Of a stretch of 36,321 nt of DNA, positions 22,706 to 33,009 are shown in pieces. Source of the stretch: Oscillospiraceae bacterium (GTDB lineage Bacteria; Bacillota; Clostridia; Oscillospirales; Ruminococcaceae); the NCBI GenBank assembly GCA_024684395.1, contig JAIKWY010000058.1, forward strand, positions 1 to 36,321, read 5' to 3'. Position 1 is the stretch's first letter, and every line of letters starts with the position of its first letter. The notes under the pieces are model-generated. The model saw only the letters and a program-made list of their open reading frames with translations, ran no database searches and had not been told where the DNA came from. The translations under genes and the position numbers were made by a program.

Positions 22706-23731
22706 TTACTTTTCATAGTATTTCAGATATTCTACCAGCGTATCCTGGTACTTATCCATGTTCTCCATGACCTTGCCGGCGCCCTCTGCCACGCAGTCGA
22801 GCGGAAATTCGGCGATATACACGGGCATTCCGGTCTCACGGTTGATGAGCTTATCCATGCCGCGCAGCAGTGCGCCGCCGCCGGCAAGGGTGATGCCCTG
22901 GTCGATGATGTCCGCCGAAAGCTCCGGCGGGGTCTCCTCGAGGGTGGTCTTGATGGCGTCGATGATGCGGGCAAGCGGTTCTGCCATCGCATCCCGGATC
23001 TCGGTCGAGGTCACGGTGACATTCTCCGGCAGACCGTTGAGCAGGTTCCTGCCCTTGATCTCCATCATTTCCTCGGTCTCGCTCGGGAAGGCGGAACCGA
23101 TGGTGAGCTTGATGTTCTCGGCGGAACGCTCACCGATCAGCAGATTATAGCGCTTTTTGATATAGTTCTGGATCGCCTGGTCGAAGGCATCGCCCGCACA
23201 GCGCACCGAACGGGATGTCACGATGCCGCCGAGGGAGATGACTGCCACCTCGCTCGTGCCGCCGCCGATGTCCACGATCATGCTGCCGGTGGGCTCGGTG
23301 GTCGGGAGACCTGCGCCGATCGCCGCTGCCATCGGCTCTTCCACGATGAAGACGGGATGGCGGGCGCCTGCCTTTTCCGCAGCCTCACGGACGGCATTGC
23401 GCTCTACGGGCGTGACGCCGGACGGGATGCAGATGGTCACTCTTGCTTTCGTGAAGATGCGGCCTTTCAGTGCCTTGTGGATGAACTCCTGCAACATCGT
23501 GATGGTCAGGTCAAAATCTGCAATGACACCCTCCTTGAGCGGGCGCACGGCAACGATCGAGCCGGGTGTACGTCCGATGACCTGCTTGGCATCCTTGCCG
23601 ACATAGCGTGCTTTTTCCGTGCGGGTGTTCACCGCCACAACGGACGGTTCCCGCAGCACGATGCCTTTGCCACGCATATAGACCAGTGTATTCGCCGTGC
23701 CAAGGTCAATACCAATGTCTTTTGTAAACAT
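22706..23731 (-). CDS. mreB: Rod shape-determining protein MreB (actin homologue)
   Basis: A 341-residue actin-fold ATPase of normal MreB length. Seen: phosphate loop 1 IGIDLGTANTLVY near the N-terminus, GARHPVFIVEEPMAAAIGAGLP, phosphate loop 2 MIVDIGGGTSEVAVISLGGIV, and the C-terminal ITLAGGGALLRGMDKLI adenosine motif. It polymerises under the membrane to guide the elongasome. GAAGGAGAG precedes the ATG. It heads mreB-mreC-mreD-mrdA with its own promoter. The leader contains a hairpin AAGGGCG/CGCCCTT (about 23769-23787). Confidence 0.97.
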   Translation of the reverse strand: MFTKDIGIDLGTANTLVYMRGKGIVLREPSVVAVNTRTEKARYVGKDAKQVIGRTPGSIVAVRPLKEGVIADFDLTITMLQEFIHKALKGRIFTKARVTICIPSGVTPVERNAVREAAEKAGARHPVFIVEEPMAAAIGAGLPTTEPTGSMIVDIGGGTSEVAVISLGGIVTSRSVRCAGDAFDQAIQNYIKKRYNLLIGERSAENIKLTIGSAFPSETEEMMEIKGRNLLNGLPENVTVTSTEIRDAMAEPLARIIDAIKTTLEETPPELSADIIDQGITLAGGGALLRGMDKLINRETGMPVYIAEFPLDCVAEGAGKVMENMDKYQDTLVEYLKYYEK

Positions 23732-23809
23732 GCTCTCTCTCCTTCGTTCTGCTGTCTGCTATCTTTGAAAGGGCGCAGTTCGCCCTTGGTATGGTTGTGT
23801 TTCTTTACT

Positions 23810-23838
23810 ATTATATCATTTTTTCCGGCTGGAAACAA
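23810..23838 (-). promoter_or_regulatory. Promoter of the mreBCD-mrdA operon
   Basis: Minus-strand TATAAT (23810-23815) with a weak -35 TTGTTT (23833-23838) at a 17-base spacer. Confidence 0.55.
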
Positions 23839-23961
23839 GTTTTTTTCGGAAATTTTATGTATGCCATGAAAAACCGTGCGGAGCGCTGTCAAAATACGTC
23901 AAATCCGCTAAAGCATGCATGATACTGTTCCTCTACATCCCGGCTGGCAAGCAAAGCTTGT

Positions 23962-24005
23962 CCCTCCGCCGCCGTTCGGCGGCACCTTCCCCACTTCGTG
24001 GGGAA
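23962..24005. repeat. REP-like palindrome pair
   Basis: A hairpin GCCGCCG/CGGCGGC (23968-23983) is followed by TTCCCCAC/GTGGGGAA (23987-24005). The first 25 bases (23962-23986) recur exactly at 36259-36283, while the second hairpin differs there, so the module has a shared head and a variable tail. Confidence 0.7.
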
Positions 24006-24016
24006 GAAATGGGTTT

Positions 24017-24102
24017 TTAAGGGGCTGCGATCGAGGATGAGACAGGATGCTGATTGAAGACGAGTAGTGTCGGGATTAGATGTGAACCCGACCGCCCCTT
24101 AA
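24017..24102. repeat. 86-base element bounded by TTAAGGGGC inverted repeats
   Basis: TTAAGGGGC (24017-24025) and GCCCCTTAA (24094-24102) form perfect 9-base terminal inverted repeats. Inside, GTCGGG/CCCGAC (24069-24092) forms another stem. The shape is that of a very small MITE or a structured RNA. It lies in the gap between the DUF4321 gene and the mreB operon. There is no coding frame. Confidence 0.5.
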
Positions 24103-24138
24103 CCTGCTTTATCTATTTACGTTTGACTACTAAGTATC

Positions 24139-24426
24139 TTACTTCTTGTCTCCGCCGCCGCCAGCACCCTTGAAGATGAGCTGGCAGAGCTTCGGATAGC
24201 AGAGCAGTGCGATCAGGAGGAAAATGACCTCGGCGATGCAGAATTTCATTTTCAGACCAAATGTCAGCACGATCAGGTGCAGGTCGAGCTCACAGGTGGA
24301 AAGCCCGATGTCATAGCCTTCGCCGAGCCATTCGAGCCCGGGAAGATCTGCGGTCAGACCTCCGATCATACTGCCGATGAATACGGCGATCATGACGAGT
24401 GAAAACATCAATAAACCTTGTTTCAT
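24139..24426 (-). CDS. DUF4321 membrane protein
   Basis: A 95-residue protein with two hydrophobic segments (about 4-24 and 60-85) separated by a polar loop with the LSTCELDLHLIVLTFGLKMKFC pattern of the DUF4321 family, common in Clostridia near dut/mre genes. The second half resembles a pocket seen in small envelope proteins; function unknown. GAAGGAGAG lies before the ATG. It lies 80 bases after dut on the same strand, probably the last gene of that transcript. Its Gly-rich end (GAGGGGDKK) is unremarkable. Confidence 0.75.
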   Translation of the reverse strand: MKQGLLMFSLVMIAVFIGSMIGGLTADLPGLEWLGEGYDIGLSTCELDLHLIVLTFGLKMKFCIAEVIFLLIALLCYPKLCQLIFKGAGGGGDKK

Positions 24427-24506
24427 TGTTCTCTCCTTCTTTTCTGATTATTTTTTCTTGGGGAATGCAGCGCAAGCCGCCCCCTTTATGCATTCAGGAA
24501 TGCTGT

Positions 24507-24944
24507 TCAGATGCCGCTTGAACCGAAGCCGCCGGTGCCACGTTCGGTCTCGTCCACGGCGTCGGTCTCCTCCATCTCCGGGAAGAGCACGGGGGTCACG
24601 ACGAGCTGGGCGATGCGCATACCATGCTCGATGGTGTACGGCTCGGCGCTGATGTTGTGCAGCGGGACATGCCATTCGCCACGGTAGTCGCTGTCCACGA
24701 CACCGACGGCATTTGCCATCGTGATGCCATGCCTGGACGCAAGCCCGGAGCGTGGGAACACCAGCAGTGCGATGTCCTTGCGGGTGGGCTGACAGGTCAG
24801 TCCGAGGGGGATCATCGCCGTCTCGCCCGGTGCGATCGTCACGGGCGCATCGAGGCAGGCACAGAGGTCTGCACCAGCGCTGTCGGGTGTGGCACGGACG
24901 GGCAGAACGGCGTTATCACGCACTTTATGGAACAGGAGCTTCAT
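24507..24944 (-). CDS. dut: dUTP diphosphatase
   Basis: A 145-residue trimeric-type dUTPase. All five family motifs are visible: DSAGADL (near 21-27), PRSGLASRHGI, GVVDSDYRGEW with the catalytic Asp, RIAQLVV, and the C-terminal RGTGGFGSSG lid. It converts dUTP to dUMP plus pyrophosphate, keeping uracil out of DNA. Its ATG overlaps the stop of the U32 gene as ATGA, so translation is coupled. Confidence 0.95.
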   Translation of the reverse strand: MKLLFHKVRDNAVLPVRATPDSAGADLCACLDAPVTIAPGETAMIPLGLTCQPTRKDIALLVFPRSGLASRHGITMANAVGVVDSDYRGEWHVPLHNISAEPYTIEHGMRIAQLVVTPVLFPEMEETDAVDETERGTGGFGSSGI

Positions 24945-26968
24945 CGGAGCCCTCCTTTCTCATAGAGCCCGCCGGTGCGGTCTTCGGGCGGTGTGCCGGA
25001 ACCGGTGCGATAGGCGTGCAGCACCTCGGCGATGCGGGCTGGCGGTTCGTCTGTGAAATAGAGATCGAGATAGTCCAGACCGGACAGGTCTTTGCCGGAC
25101 AGCCACAGGGTGTTGGCATTGAGCAGCTCCTGGTAGTGAACGCTGCACTGGAGCGGGAATGTCCTGCCGGTGCGGTCGGTCATGGCGCAGTCCCGGTGCT
25201 TGCAGCCGTCCTGCGAACGGATGGGGCAGCAGCGGAAGAGCATCATGGGGAGCCTGCCATAGACAAAGGCAGAAATGCCTGTATCCGGCGCTTTTTCAGG
25301 GCGAAGACGGCAGAGCGAGCGCATCCGCAGCTCGATGGAGCCGGTCACGTCCTGCAAGCCCTGTGCTGCGAGGGTCTGCACGGTCAGACGGTTGGTCACG
25401 TTCAGTCCGAAGCCGCCGTGCAGCATGAAGCCCTCCTCCCTGCCGAGACGGATGTCCGCCTGATTGTGGCAGAGGAGATGCGTATAGCCTTTGGTATGCA
25501 GATCATGCAGCGTCCGGCGGTAGCGTTCTTCATCGGCGATGATGCGGGGCGCTTCGATCCAGCGCTCCGGCAACGGGTCGCAGGTCTCCGCTATATGCAG
25601 CGGGATGCAGCAGATCACGCCATCCGGGACGGCGGCAAGCTGTGCCGCTGTGCGGACATGGACGCGGTAGATGCCTTTTCCCTCGCGCGTCACGGATCCC
25701 GGGAAGTCAGGGAGGTCATTGACCGGGCAGGCGGGGGTGTTCTCCCGGATGCGCAGGGCATCCATCGCCTGTACGGCATCCCGGCGCAGGGCATTGCACT
25801 GGGCTGCGGTCAGGATCAGGCCGTCCGGGTTGCTGAGGGTCGTCTCCCCTGCCGTGTAGATCGTGCCGCCGAGCTTGGACAGGCTGCGGGCAAGGCGATC
25901 TGCGGTCAGCGGGCTTTTCTCCGCCTTCTCCGGGATGTCGCCGGTGACGATCACGGATCTGCCTTGGCTGTCAGACGCAGTGAGGACGGACGGCGTGCCG
26001 CTTTGCAGCTTCGCCGAAAAATCGAGCGTTCCGAGCGGCGGCTGCTTCTCATAGAGGGCGGCAAGCTCGGGCAGAACGGCATTGCCGGCGAGGACATCCT
26101 CCTTGCGCCGGAAGCCGAACATATTCTGTTTTTTCCCCGTGAAATAGCCATCTGTGAAGCCGTTTCTCGAAAAGACGGCTTGCAGGCGTTCGAGGTCGGG
26201 CTGCTCGCCGTTCAGCGCCTGTTTCAGGGCGGTCACGGCGGCTGCGACATATTCGGGGCGCTTCATCCTGCCTTCGATCTTGAAGGAATCCACGCCCATT
26301 TCGCAGAGCTCCGCCATATGCGGCACAAGGCAAAGATCCCGGAGCGAGAGGGCTGCGGGATTCTTGCCGGAGGGCGTTTTCCACGGGAGACGGCACGCCT
26401 GTGCGCACTGTCCCCGGTTGGCACTCCTGCCGCCGATCAGCGCCGAAAAGCTGCACTGCCCGGAGACGGACATGCAGAGGGCGCCGTGTACGAAGACCTC
26501 AACCTCGACCGGTTCCCGGCAGAGGGCTGCAAGGTCATCACGGGACATCTCCCGGGCGGCGACCACTCTCGAACAGCCGAGCGCTGCGGCTTCACGGGCG
26601 CCTGCGGGGGTGTGGATGCTCATCTGGGTGGAGGCGTGGAGGGTCATCTCCGGGAGCACCTGCCGGATCGCCTGCAAAACGCCTGTATCCTGTACGATAC
26701 AGGCATCGACATACCGCCCTGCTTCCGACATGAATCGACAAAAATCGGGCAGCTCGGCATCCGTCAGGAGCGTGTTCACCGCCAAGTGAAGCTTGACACC
26801 GGCACGGCGGCAGATGTCAGACGCTTCCCGGAGGGACGGCAGGTCGAAATTCGCGGCGCTGCTGCGGGCGGAATACATCGTCCCGCCGACATAGACCGCA
26901 TCGGCTCCGCACCGCACGGCGGCGATCAGCGCCTCCATGCTGCCGGCGGGCGCCAGGATCTCAGGCAT
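24941..26968 (-). CDS. U32-family protein with DUF3656 (RlhA-like)
   Basis: A 675-residue soluble protein. The first ~330 residues match the U32 family: PEILAPAGSMEALIAAVRCGADAVYVGG at the start, FVHGALCMSVSGQCSFSALIGGRSANRGQCAQACRLPW with conserved cysteines, and DSFKIEGRMKRPEYV. The rest resembles the DUF3656 extension and ends with a cluster of cysteines (CCPIRSQDGCKHRDC). Members called peptidases are now mostly linked to RNA hydroxylation (RlhA, TrhP); which RNA this one uses is unknown. It overlaps zapA by 8 bases at its start and dut by 4 at its end. ATG 26968. Confidence 0.88.
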   Translation of the reverse strand: MPEILAPAGSMEALIAAVRCGADAVYVGGTMYSARSSAANFDLPSLREASDICRRAGVKLHLAVNTLLTDAELPDFCRFMSEAGRYVDACIVQDTGVLQAIRQVLPEMTLHASTQMSIHTPAGAREAAALGCSRVVAAREMSRDDLAALCREPVEVEVFVHGALCMSVSGQCSFSALIGGRSANRGQCAQACRLPWKTPSGKNPAALSLRDLCLVPHMAELCEMGVDSFKIEGRMKRPEYVAAAVTALKQALNGEQPDLERLQAVFSRNGFTDGYFTGKKQNMFGFRRKEDVLAGNAVLPELAALYEKQPPLGTLDFSAKLQSGTPSVLTASDSQGRSVIVTGDIPEKAEKSPLTADRLARSLSKLGGTIYTAGETTLSNPDGLILTAAQCNALRRDAVQAMDALRIRENTPACPVNDLPDFPGSVTREGKGIYRVHVRTAAQLAAVPDGVICCIPLHIAETCDPLPERWIEAPRIIADEERYRRTLHDLHTKGYTHLLCHNQADIRLGREEGFMLHGGFGLNVTNRLTVQTLAAQGLQDVTGSIELRMRSLCRLRPEKAPDTGISAFVYGRLPMMLFRCCPIRSQDGCKHRDCAMTDRTGRTFPLQCSVHYQELLNANTLWLSGKDLSGLDYLDLYFTDEPPARIAEVLHAYRTGSGTPPEDRTGGLYEKGGLR

Positions 26969-27329
26969 CCAGACCTTCCTTGAGCTTTCTGAGCTTGAGG
27001 GTGTTCTCGAGCTGGGCGATCTTGGACTTGAGCACCTCGTTCTCCTTCAGAGCGGCATCACGCTCGATGCGGATCCTGCCGGCATCGTCCACATAGGACT
27101 TGCTCTCGTCGGCGATGTCGTCGAGCATGGAGCGGGACTTGTTCAGATCGTCGAGGGCGGAGAGGGCTGTCATGATCGCTGCATTATACTGCGATACACC
27201 GCCCTTTTCCATCTTCTCACGAATCTGGGTCTCGAGCGTTCTGGCTAAGCCGTAGACATAGTTCGGCGCTTCCTCGGTCATCAGGGTGTAGTCCTTGCCG
27301 AGGATGACGACCTTGACTTTGTTCATCAT
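26961..27329 (-). CDS. zapA: Cell division protein ZapA
   Basis: A 122-residue protein. The N-terminal ZapA domain (NKVKVVILGKDYTLMTEEAPNYVYGLARTLETQIREK) is followed by a long C-terminal coiled coil (about 70-120). ZapA bundles FtsZ at the division ring. AAGGAAG precedes the first of two adjacent ATGs. In Clostridia zapA often sits beside a U32 gene, as here; it overlaps that gene by 8 bases. Confidence 0.9.
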   Translation of the reverse strand: MMNKVKVVILGKDYTLMTEEAPNYVYGLARTLETQIREKMEKGGVSQYNAAIMTALSALDDLNKSRSMLDDIADESKSYVDDAGRIRIERDAALKENEVLKSKIAQLENTLKLRKLKEGLDA

Positions 27330-27379
27330 GGTGCAGTCTTCCTTTCTGTTCTATATTCGGGCGTTTTGCGTCTTATTGA

Positions 27380-27972
27380 TCAGAAATAGCGGATGAGGGA
27401 GACGACCTTGCCGAGGATCTCGACATCATTCACGATGATGGGATCCATATCGTCGTTCTCGGGCTGGAGGCGATAGTGGCCGTTCTCCTTGTAGAAGGTC
27501 TTGACGGTCGCTTCGCAGCGATCGACCAGAGCGACCACAACATCGCCGTTTTCGGCATAATTGGTCTGCTCGACGATGACGATGTCACCGTCTAAAATGC
27601 CGATGTTGATCATGCTCTCGCCCCGGACACGCAGGGCGAAGAGCTTGCCGTCATAGGATCTCTCCGGGAAGAATCCCACATAATCCGTGATATTCTCCAC
27701 CGCTGTGATCGGGATGCCGGCGGCAACGGTGCCCACCAGCGGGATGCCCTGCTCCTCCAGCTCCTCTTCGCTGTCGGTGATGACGATGGCACGGTTCTTG
27801 CCCGCTGCCATGCGGATGCGTCCTTCGCTTTCGAGGCGGTGCAGATAGCGGTGGACGGTCGAGGTGGAGCGGATGCCCACGCCGTCGCAGATCTCACGGA
27901 CGGACGGGGCTACCTTTTCCTCCTGGATATACTCCTTGATGAAGTCAAAAACTTCGTCACTGCGCTTTTCGC

Positions 27973-27976
<4 letters not shown>
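27380..27976 (-). CDS. lexA: SOS repressor LexA
   Basis: A 198-residue repressor of standard length. An N-terminal winged helix (VAPSVREICDGVGIRSTSTVHRYLHRLE) is followed by the S24 protease domain: cleavage site Ala86-Gly87 in GTVAAGIP, catalytic Ser121 in RGESM, and Lys159 in EATVK. Activated RecA triggers self-cleavage. It starts inside the murC stop (ATGA overlap), so its level is tied to murC translation. I saw no clear CGAAC-N4-GTTCG operator nearby, so autoregulation is not evident from the sequence. Confidence 0.95.
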
Positions 27977-29400
<1,424 letters not shown>

Positions 29401-29420
29401 AAAATACACCTAATTTCTTC

Positions 29421-29452
29421 TTATAATCTACAAATTTTTAGTTTATACTAAA
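29421..29452 (+). promoter_or_regulatory. Possible spoVG promoter with inverted repeat
   Basis: TATACT at 29444-29449 with a weak TTATAA at 29421-29426 and a 17-base spacer. TTTAGT/ACTAAA (29437-29452) forms an inverted repeat over the -10 box, a possible operator. No clear sigma-H sequence, as used by Bacillus spoVG, was found. Confidence 0.35.
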
Positions 29453-29506
29453 GGTACAAGGCTTTCTGGGGGGCTCACCCCTAAAGCAATAGGAGGTTGA
29501 ATAAAC

Positions 29507-29815
29507 ATGGAAATCACAGACATCAAAATCCGCAAAATCATCACAGAAGGACGACTCCGGGCGGTCGTTTCCATCACCATCGACCACATGCTCGCCGTTC
29601 ACGACATCAAGATCGTGCAGGGGGACGAGCGCCTGTTCATTGCGATGCCCAGCCGCAAGGACGAAAACGGCGTGTTCCGTGATATCGTTCACCCCATCCT
29701 GCCGGATGCCCGGAAGATGATCGAGGACAGCATCCTCGATGCCTATCAGAAGCACCTTGCTCTGATCGAGGTCGAAGCGCAGGAAGCCGCAGCGGCAGCA
29801 GACACAGAAGCATAA
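29507..29815 (+). CDS. spoVG: SpoVG, septation/RNA-binding regulator
   Basis: A 102-residue protein matching SpoVG over its conserved ~85 residues: MEITDIKIRKI, LRAVVSITIDHMLAVHDIKIVQGDERLFIAMPSRKDENGVFRDIVHPI. The C-terminus is an Ala/Glu-rich tail. SpoVG binds nucleic acids and affects septation, sporulation and virulence gene expression in other Firmicutes. AGGAGG lies 9 bases before the ATG. It is divergent from murC and followed by a good terminator, so it is monocistronic. Confidence 0.95.
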   Translation: MEITDIKIRKIITEGRLRAVVSITIDHMLAVHDIKIVQGDERLFIAMPSRKDENGVFRDIVHPILPDARKMIEDSILDAYQKHLALIEVEAQEAAAAADTEA

Positions 29816-29834
29816 CGAAAAACGCTTTTACAGG

Positions 29835-29863
29835 AGAGGAACGGGAGAACGTTCCTCTTTTTT
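29835..29863 (+). terminator. spoVG terminator
   Basis: AGAGGAACG (29835-29843) pairs with CGTTCCTCT (29850-29858), directly followed by TTTTT. Confidence 0.9.
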
Positions 29864-29878
29864 GTGTCTCTGCGGGGT

Positions 29879-30418
29879 TTATCTGCTGCGGAGGACGGCA
29901 TAGCGCAGAATGGCGATCTGCGTCTTGGAGTCCGGGATCTCATCATTCAGGACACGGCGCAGCGCTTCCTCGAACGGGACACGCTCCACGTCCAGAAATT
30001 CATCAGCATCGAGGGACTGCTCGGTGAAGTGCAGACCCTTTGCCAGATACATGCGGATGATCTCGTTGGTGTAGGCGGGTGTCGGATAGACCTTGCCGAG
30101 GTAGGTGAAGCTGTCCGGGGTGCAGCCGCACTCCTCGAGCAGCTCACGCCTGCCGCAGGTCTCGGGATCCTCGCCGTATTCGAGCTTGCCGGCGGGGATC
30201 TCGGTCGTTACCTCCTGATAGGGATAGCGCAGCTGGCGCACGAACAGGATCTCCTCCTTGTCCGTCACTGCCAGGACACAGACACCGCCGGGATGCTTGA
30301 CAAACTCCCGGGTCGCCTGTGTGCCGTTTTCGAGCTCGACGGTATCGACCTCCACATGGAGGATCCTGCCGTCAAAAACGGACTTGCCGTCCAGCTTTTT
30401 CTCACTCAGATGTGCCAT
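29879..30418 (-). CDS. Nudix hydrolase, ADP-ribose pyrophosphatase type
   Basis: A 179-residue protein. The Nudix box is complete: GKLEYGEDPETCGRRELLEECG (G-x5-E-x7-REL-x-EE-x-G). Flanking features fit NudF-type ADP-ribose pyrophosphatases: EFVKHPGGVCVLAVTD, FVRQLRYP and a Pro-rich YPTPAYTNE after the box. It would split ADP-ribose to AMP and ribose-5-phosphate. The ATG at 30418 is preferred, with GGGAG 12 bases upstream; the ATG at 30430 touches that site. It overlaps the end of the YfhO gene by 17 bases, implying coupled translation. Confidence 0.88.
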   Translation of the reverse strand: MAHLSEKKLDGKSVFDGRILHVEVDTVELENGTQATREFVKHPGGVCVLAVTDKEEILFVRQLRYPYQEVTTEIPAGKLEYGEDPETCGRRELLEECGCTPDSFTYLGKVYPTPAYTNEIIRMYLAKGLHFTEQSLDADEFLDVERVPFEEALRRVLNDEIPDSKTQIAILRYAVLRSR

Positions 30419-32945
30419 CGGTCTGGTCATCTCCCTTCTCTTCTGTTCCGGGCGCTTCTGTTTCGGGCACCGGGTCGGATGCCTCCGGTTCCACGGGCTG
30501 TGCAGCCTGCTTCGGCCGGTATGTCTGACTCAGATAGTCGGTATAGGCTCTGGCGGCACGGATGCCGGAAACAGGGGCATAGTCATAGAACTTGGTCTGG
30601 GTGCCGAGCTGTTCGGAGAACATCTTCTTGCCGCACAGCATGTAGATCACGAGCAGCACGATGCCGCCGAGCGTGATGAAGAAGCCGAGCTTCAGACCGG
30701 GCAGCTCATAGTTGAAGCGGATCTGGTTCTCGCCTGCCTCGCAGCGGATCGCCATGAAGCCGTAGGAGACCTTCTCGATCTCAACGGGCTTGCCGTTGAC
30801 GGTGGCAGACCAGCCGCTCTCGTAGGGAACGCTGAAGAATACCAGCTTGGGCTGATCGAGGCTGATCCTGGTGGCAAAGTGCTTGCTGTCGAACTCGAAG
30901 CCCTCGCAAGCCTCTGCCTGGTGCTTCTCGCATTCTGCCAGATACTCATCCTTGGTGTTCGGATACGCACCTTCAACATCGGTGATGATGTCCTTGTACT
31001 TGGCAGCCTGCTTTTCATCGAGGACGAGCGACTTGATGAGCGAACGCTCCTTGACCTCGTTCTTCTCATCCTTCAAATCCTCATCGAGGACATACGTATC
31101 ATAGGTGAAGCCCATCGGGATGAAGTACTCGTTGCGGTAGACCTTGTAGCCCACCTCGTCATGGTCATAGACAAATCCGGGGAGGTCGAGATCCTTCATG
31201 CTCTCCTTGATCTCGTCAAAGTAGTACTTGCAGGAGAACAGACCACGCAGTGTGTAGCTGCTCAGCTCCGGACGGGATGCCACGTCACGGGTGATGCCGA
31301 CGCTGGAATAGAAGTCCATGATGGAGGGATCCACGACGCTCTGGAAGCAGCGCATACAGGACAGGCTCCAGAACATCGGGTAGTTGTCGCGGTTCTTGGA
31401 GATGTCGAGACGGAAGTAGTCATCGTCATCATTCTCATAGGAGATGCCGATGTTGTTGATGCCGTTCAGACCCTTCTCGAAGTACTCCTTGCCGTCCTTG
31501 CCGACGTATTTGCCGAAGTAGACCATCGTCATGGTACATGCCACACAGGCAGCAGTCGTCAGCCATACAGCCTGCTTGAAGAGCGGCTTGCCGGCTCTGC
31601 GGCGGGTGAACAGATAGTACAGACCGATCCAGCCGAGCAGCGTCACGCCGAGCTCGATCAGGAAGTACGGGTAGTTGGAAGCGAATTTGAAGAAGACGGT
31701 GTTGTCCTGCTTGTCCTTGGTCGGGAGGAAGGAGATCAGCAGCAGGACGATCAGAACGCCTAAGGATGCCGCCACGCCGGTCTTCCATTTCATTGTCTTG
31801 TCGTCGAGCGCACGGGCGGTCATCATCGCCATGATGAGCAGCGGCATGTAGAACCATCTTGCATAGTAGGAACCGTTGAACATGTAGAACGCACTGTTCA
31901 GGAACGGGATCATCGCACAGGCGACGCAGATCCAGATGAGGATCGTTGCCCAGTGGCGCTTTTTCTGACCCATGAAGGCGATGACGCCTGCCATCGAGAA
32001 CAGCGGGAAATAGCCGCCGATGGACGACCACTTGCCGTAGTCGCTGTCGAAGAGGTTCGGACGGGAGGGCGCATCGGGGATCATGAAGAAGCTCTGGATG
32101 ATGCGGACGATGCGGGTCTTGTCGCCGTAGAGCACCATATCCTTGCCGAAGAGCATCTGGGAGACGCGGCTGTTGGCAAGGACTGCCATCGCTGCGGGCG
32201 CCAGGATCACACCGGCGATCGCTGTGCCGATCACTGCCTCCAGACCGAGGGCACCGAGCTTTTTCATGTCGATGCGGAAGTCACGGCAGTTGACACGAAC
32301 GAAGAAGTAGAGGATCAGGAACACGACCTGTCCGGCGAAGAAGAAGTAGTTGATGGTCGCCATGAGCGCCACGGAGGCGGCGAACCATCCACGGCGGTTG
32401 TTGTTGACGCATTCCTCCATCGCTAACAGCATCAGTGGGAAGAAGGCGGTCACGTCCTGGAAGTGGTTGAAGAAGATGTTGTAGATCTGGAAACCGGAAA
32501 AGGAATAGAGCAGCGCACCGATCACGGCGGCATCCTTGTTCTGCACGAAGCGGCGGATGTACGCATACGCCGTCACAGCGGCAACGGCATGTTTCAGAGC
32601 GAGCAGCCACGGGATGGCGTAGAGCACGAGCGTCTTGGGTAAGAGACAGCTCAGCCAGAAGAACGGGCTGCCGATGAGATAGAAGGCATAGGAGCCGATA
32701 AAGCTGCTGCCGAGGTCGGTGCCCCAGTCCCATCCCAGCAAGCCGCCGTTGTGGACGACCTCATTGGCATGGAAGTAGAACATCAGCTGCTGGGAAACAA
32801 AATCACCGAAGTAGATGAACAGTCCCTTGTCCATGATCATCAGCGGGATGAGCACCACCATGATCACGGCAAAGGATATGCCGAACACAAAGCAGTATCT
32901 CTCGCTGCTTTTGGCAGGATTGGGCAGGACGAACGATTTACTCAT
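30402..32945 (-). CDS. YfhO-family large membrane protein
   Basis: An 847-residue protein with about a dozen membrane helices, a large extracellular C-terminal domain (about 490-715), a last helix (GFFITLGGIVLLVIYMLC) and an acidic cytoplasmic tail. YfhO signatures include the opening FGDFVSQQLMFYFHANEV, SGFQIYNIFFNHFQDVTAFFPL, FYSSVGITR, LFSCKYYFD and VPYESGWSATVNGKPVEIEKV. In Gram-positives this family is linked to glycosylation of wall or lipoteichoic polymers with lipid-carried sugars (GT-C fold); the sugar here is unknown. AGAGGAG precedes the ATG. It is coupled to the Nudix gene. Confidence 0.88.
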   Translation of the reverse strand: MSKSFVLPNPAKSSERYCFVFGISFAVIMVVLIPLMIMDKGLFIYFGDFVSQQLMFYFHANEVVHNGGLLGWDWGTDLGSSFIGSYAFYLIGSPFFWLSCLLPKTLVLYAIPWLLALKHAVAAVTAYAYIRRFVQNKDAAVIGALLYSFSGFQIYNIFFNHFQDVTAFFPLMLLAMEECVNNNRRGWFAASVALMATINYFFFAGQVVFLILYFFVRVNCRDFRIDMKKLGALGLEAVIGTAIAGVILAPAAMAVLANSRVSQMLFGKDMVLYGDKTRIVRIIQSFFMIPDAPSRPNLFDSDYGKWSSIGGYFPLFSMAGVIAFMGQKKRHWATILIWICVACAMIPFLNSAFYMFNGSYYARWFYMPLLIMAMMTARALDDKTMKWKTGVAASLGVLIVLLLISFLPTKDKQDNTVFFKFASNYPYFLIELGVTLLGWIGLYYLFTRRRAGKPLFKQAVWLTTAACVACTMTMVYFGKYVGKDGKEYFEKGLNGINNIGISYENDDDDYFRLDISKNRDNYPMFWSLSCMRCFQSVVDPSIMDFYSSVGITRDVASRPELSSYTLRGLFSCKYYFDEIKESMKDLDLPGFVYDHDEVGYKVYRNEYFIPMGFTYDTYVLDEDLKDEKNEVKERSLIKSLVLDEKQAAKYKDIITDVEGAYPNTKDEYLAECEKHQAEACEGFEFDSKHFATRISLDQPKLVFFSVPYESGWSATVNGKPVEIEKVSYGFMAIRCEAGENQIRFNYELPGLKLGFFITLGGIVLLVIYMLCGKKMFSEQLGTQTKFYDYAPVSGIRAARAYTDYLSQTYRPKQAAQPVEPEASDPVPETEAPGTEEKGDDQTDGTSE

Positions 32946-33009
32946 AACAAAACTCCTCTTGGCGGCAACTTTTCCGGTGCAGCCGCATAGAATAAAACTG
33001 TAGCCCGGG

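Noticed and set aside
23823-23832. Ten-base match between the CRISPR spacer (TTCCGGCTGG) and the spacer of the mreB promoter
   Set aside because: A ten-base match is expected by chance in 36 kb on two strands, and it lies outside the seed end of the spacer.
21785-23869. A 694-residue plus-strand frame opposite mreB and mreC
   Set aside because: It is the antisense shadow of two certain genes and has no recognisable domain.
24752-26983. A 743-residue plus-strand frame opposite the U32 gene
   Set aside because: It is an antisense shadow with no domain; the minus-strand U32 motifs are unambiguous.
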